A DNA stretch of 43,577 nucleotides, taken from an uncultured Cytophaga sp. Its GTDB lineage: Bacteria > Bacteroidota > Bacteroidia > Cytophagales > Cytophagaceae. Shown here piece after piece: positions 43,162 through 43,577 of this stretch (position 1 is its first letter; each line of letters opens with the position of its first letter). The notes beneath the pieces were generated by a model. The model was not told where the DNA came from. It saw only the letters and a list, made by a program, of their open reading frames with translations, and made no database searches. Position numbers and translations under genes: made by a program. Location of the stretch: positions 1 to 43,577 of the forward strand of contig NZ_CALMGQ010000092.1 in assembly GCF_937863595.1 (NCBI RefSeq), written 5' to 3'.

Positions 43162-43356
43162 TTAAGAGCCACAACCCTCGCAAAAGTAATTGATAGAACC
43201 ATATGGTTTTACGCCATTTAAAATCATGGTCATATTATGAATCTTATCTTTTAAATCTAATTTTTCTTCAAAATCGCTTGCTTTTGCAACCGCTGCATTC
43301 AACTTATCTAACTCAACTTGAACGTGCTCTTTTTCTAAAACGGATAATTCTGCCAT
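43162..43356 (-). CDS. Small coiled-coil protein with a C-terminal CxxC
   Basis: A 64-residue protein from the ATG at 43356: MAELSVLEKEHVQVELDKLN, then an alanine/lysine-rich helix to about residue 45, and a tail ending NYFCEGCGS with a CxxC pair that could bind a metal ion or a heme. An upstream ATG in the same frame (43416) would add 20 residues rich in Tyr/Lys that do not look like a protein N-terminus, so the shorter form is preferred. Family unknown. It forms its own short transcript ended by a strong terminator. The tail is the most notable feature. Confidence 0.65.
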   Translation of the reverse strand: MAELSVLEKEHVQVELDKLNAAVAKASDFEEKLDLKDKIHNMTMILNGVKPYGSINYFCEGCGS

Positions 43357-43466
43357 ATATTTAATTGTTATTTTTCTATAAGTGAATTTAACACATTGTA
43401 TGTAGAAATAATTCACTGTGGAAAAAACTTTTTACTGAAAAATGCTACCACCTTAATTCTCAATTG

Positions 43467-43577
43467 CTATACATCGACTTTATAATTCAAATTCAGTTCA
43501 TCTCCACTTTTTCCCCGAATACCCCAATTGTATTTAGGTGATTCAAATAATGTAATTTCTAAATCCATGTTTGAAAT
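43467..43577 (-). CDS. 3' end of a protein-coding gene, cut by the window edge
   Basis: The minus-strand frame is open from the window edge (43577) to TAG at 43469-43467, giving at least 36 residues: LEITLFESPKYNWGIRGKSG and DELNLNYKVDV. The beta-strand pattern and the ending look like the C-terminus of a small enzyme or fold. An ATG at 43568 could be an internal Met or the start of a 33-residue protein; the first is more likely. Family not identified. Confidence 0.55.
   Translation of the reverse strand: MSNMDLEITLFESPKYNWGIRGKSGDELNLNYKVDV

Noticed and set aside
1..43577. CRISPR array, tRNA or rRNA genes, insertion sequences
   Set aside because: No evenly spaced repeats, no cloverleaf with a T-arm GGTTCGA-like core, no transposase motifs and no paired terminal inverted repeats were seen anywhere in the window.

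Overview
The window looks like chromosomal DNA from a Bacteroidota bacterium. A cellulolytic or gliding member of the Cytophagales such as Cytophaga is plausible but not proven. The reasons are the strong AT bias, the near absence of Shine-Dalgarno sequences, recurrent TAnnTTT-type -7 boxes, many lipoproteins, a CarboxypepD_reg/OMP_b-brl outer-membrane receptor, a DUF5723 protein and a GH3 glucosidase lipoprotein. I see no rRNA, tRNA, CRISPR array, transposase, phage or plasmid module.

Layout. 1-3.3 kb: an unknown 145-aa protein, a three-TM protein, a small cupin, a possible 42-aa ORF ending at a terminator, a MarC-family protein, and a 600-bp intergenic stretch with hairpins that could be a small RNA. 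3.3-5 kb: a cytochrome b561-like membrane domain fused to a molybdopterin (sulfite-oxidase/MsrP-like) domain. 5.1-12.9 kb: a metal-efflux locus made of an OmpR-type regulator, its sensor kinase, a TolC-like protein, a lipoprotein adaptor and an HME-type RND pump. Four 11-bp tandem repeats stand in front of the efflux genes and a long terminator closes the locus. 13-19.7 kb: unlinked genes for two unknown small proteins, a DUF2236/MpaB-like protein, an AI-2E/PerM-type protein, a PPOX-fold protein, 4-alpha-glucanotransferase MalQ and a 48-aa lipoprotein absent from simple ORF lists.

19.8-29.4 kb: a coupled pair (543-aa lipoprotein and DUF5723 outer-membrane protein), a holin-4-like membrane protein, two exported unknowns, an LpxL/HtrB-type acyltransferase, PIN-PhoH ATPase, YajQ and a trans-polyprenyl diphosphate synthase. 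29.4-30 kb is a repeat-rich non-coding stretch. 30-35.6 kb: a GH3 beta-glucosidase lipoprotein, then a nitrite-reduction operon. That operon holds NirK with a C-terminal cytochrome c domain, a NirV-like SUMF1 protein and a SCO-type copper protein with an N-terminal heavy-metal-binding domain, and it is preceded by an FNR/CRP-like palindrome. 35.6-43.6 kb: an ABM monooxygenase, a large rhomboid protease overlapping a MORN/TonB protein, an outer-membrane beta-barrel receptor, a split COG2187/COG0645 kinase pair, a 64-aa CxxC protein and the 3' end of one more gene.

No wholly new multi-gene system is evident. The most promising items are the nirK-nirV-sco operon with its FNR-like site, the 11-bp repeat array as the likely response-regulator operator, the b561-molybdopterin fusion with an unexpected predicted topology, and the intergenic repeat region at 29.4 kb. 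All functional calls are from reading the sequence and remembered family motifs; no database search was run.
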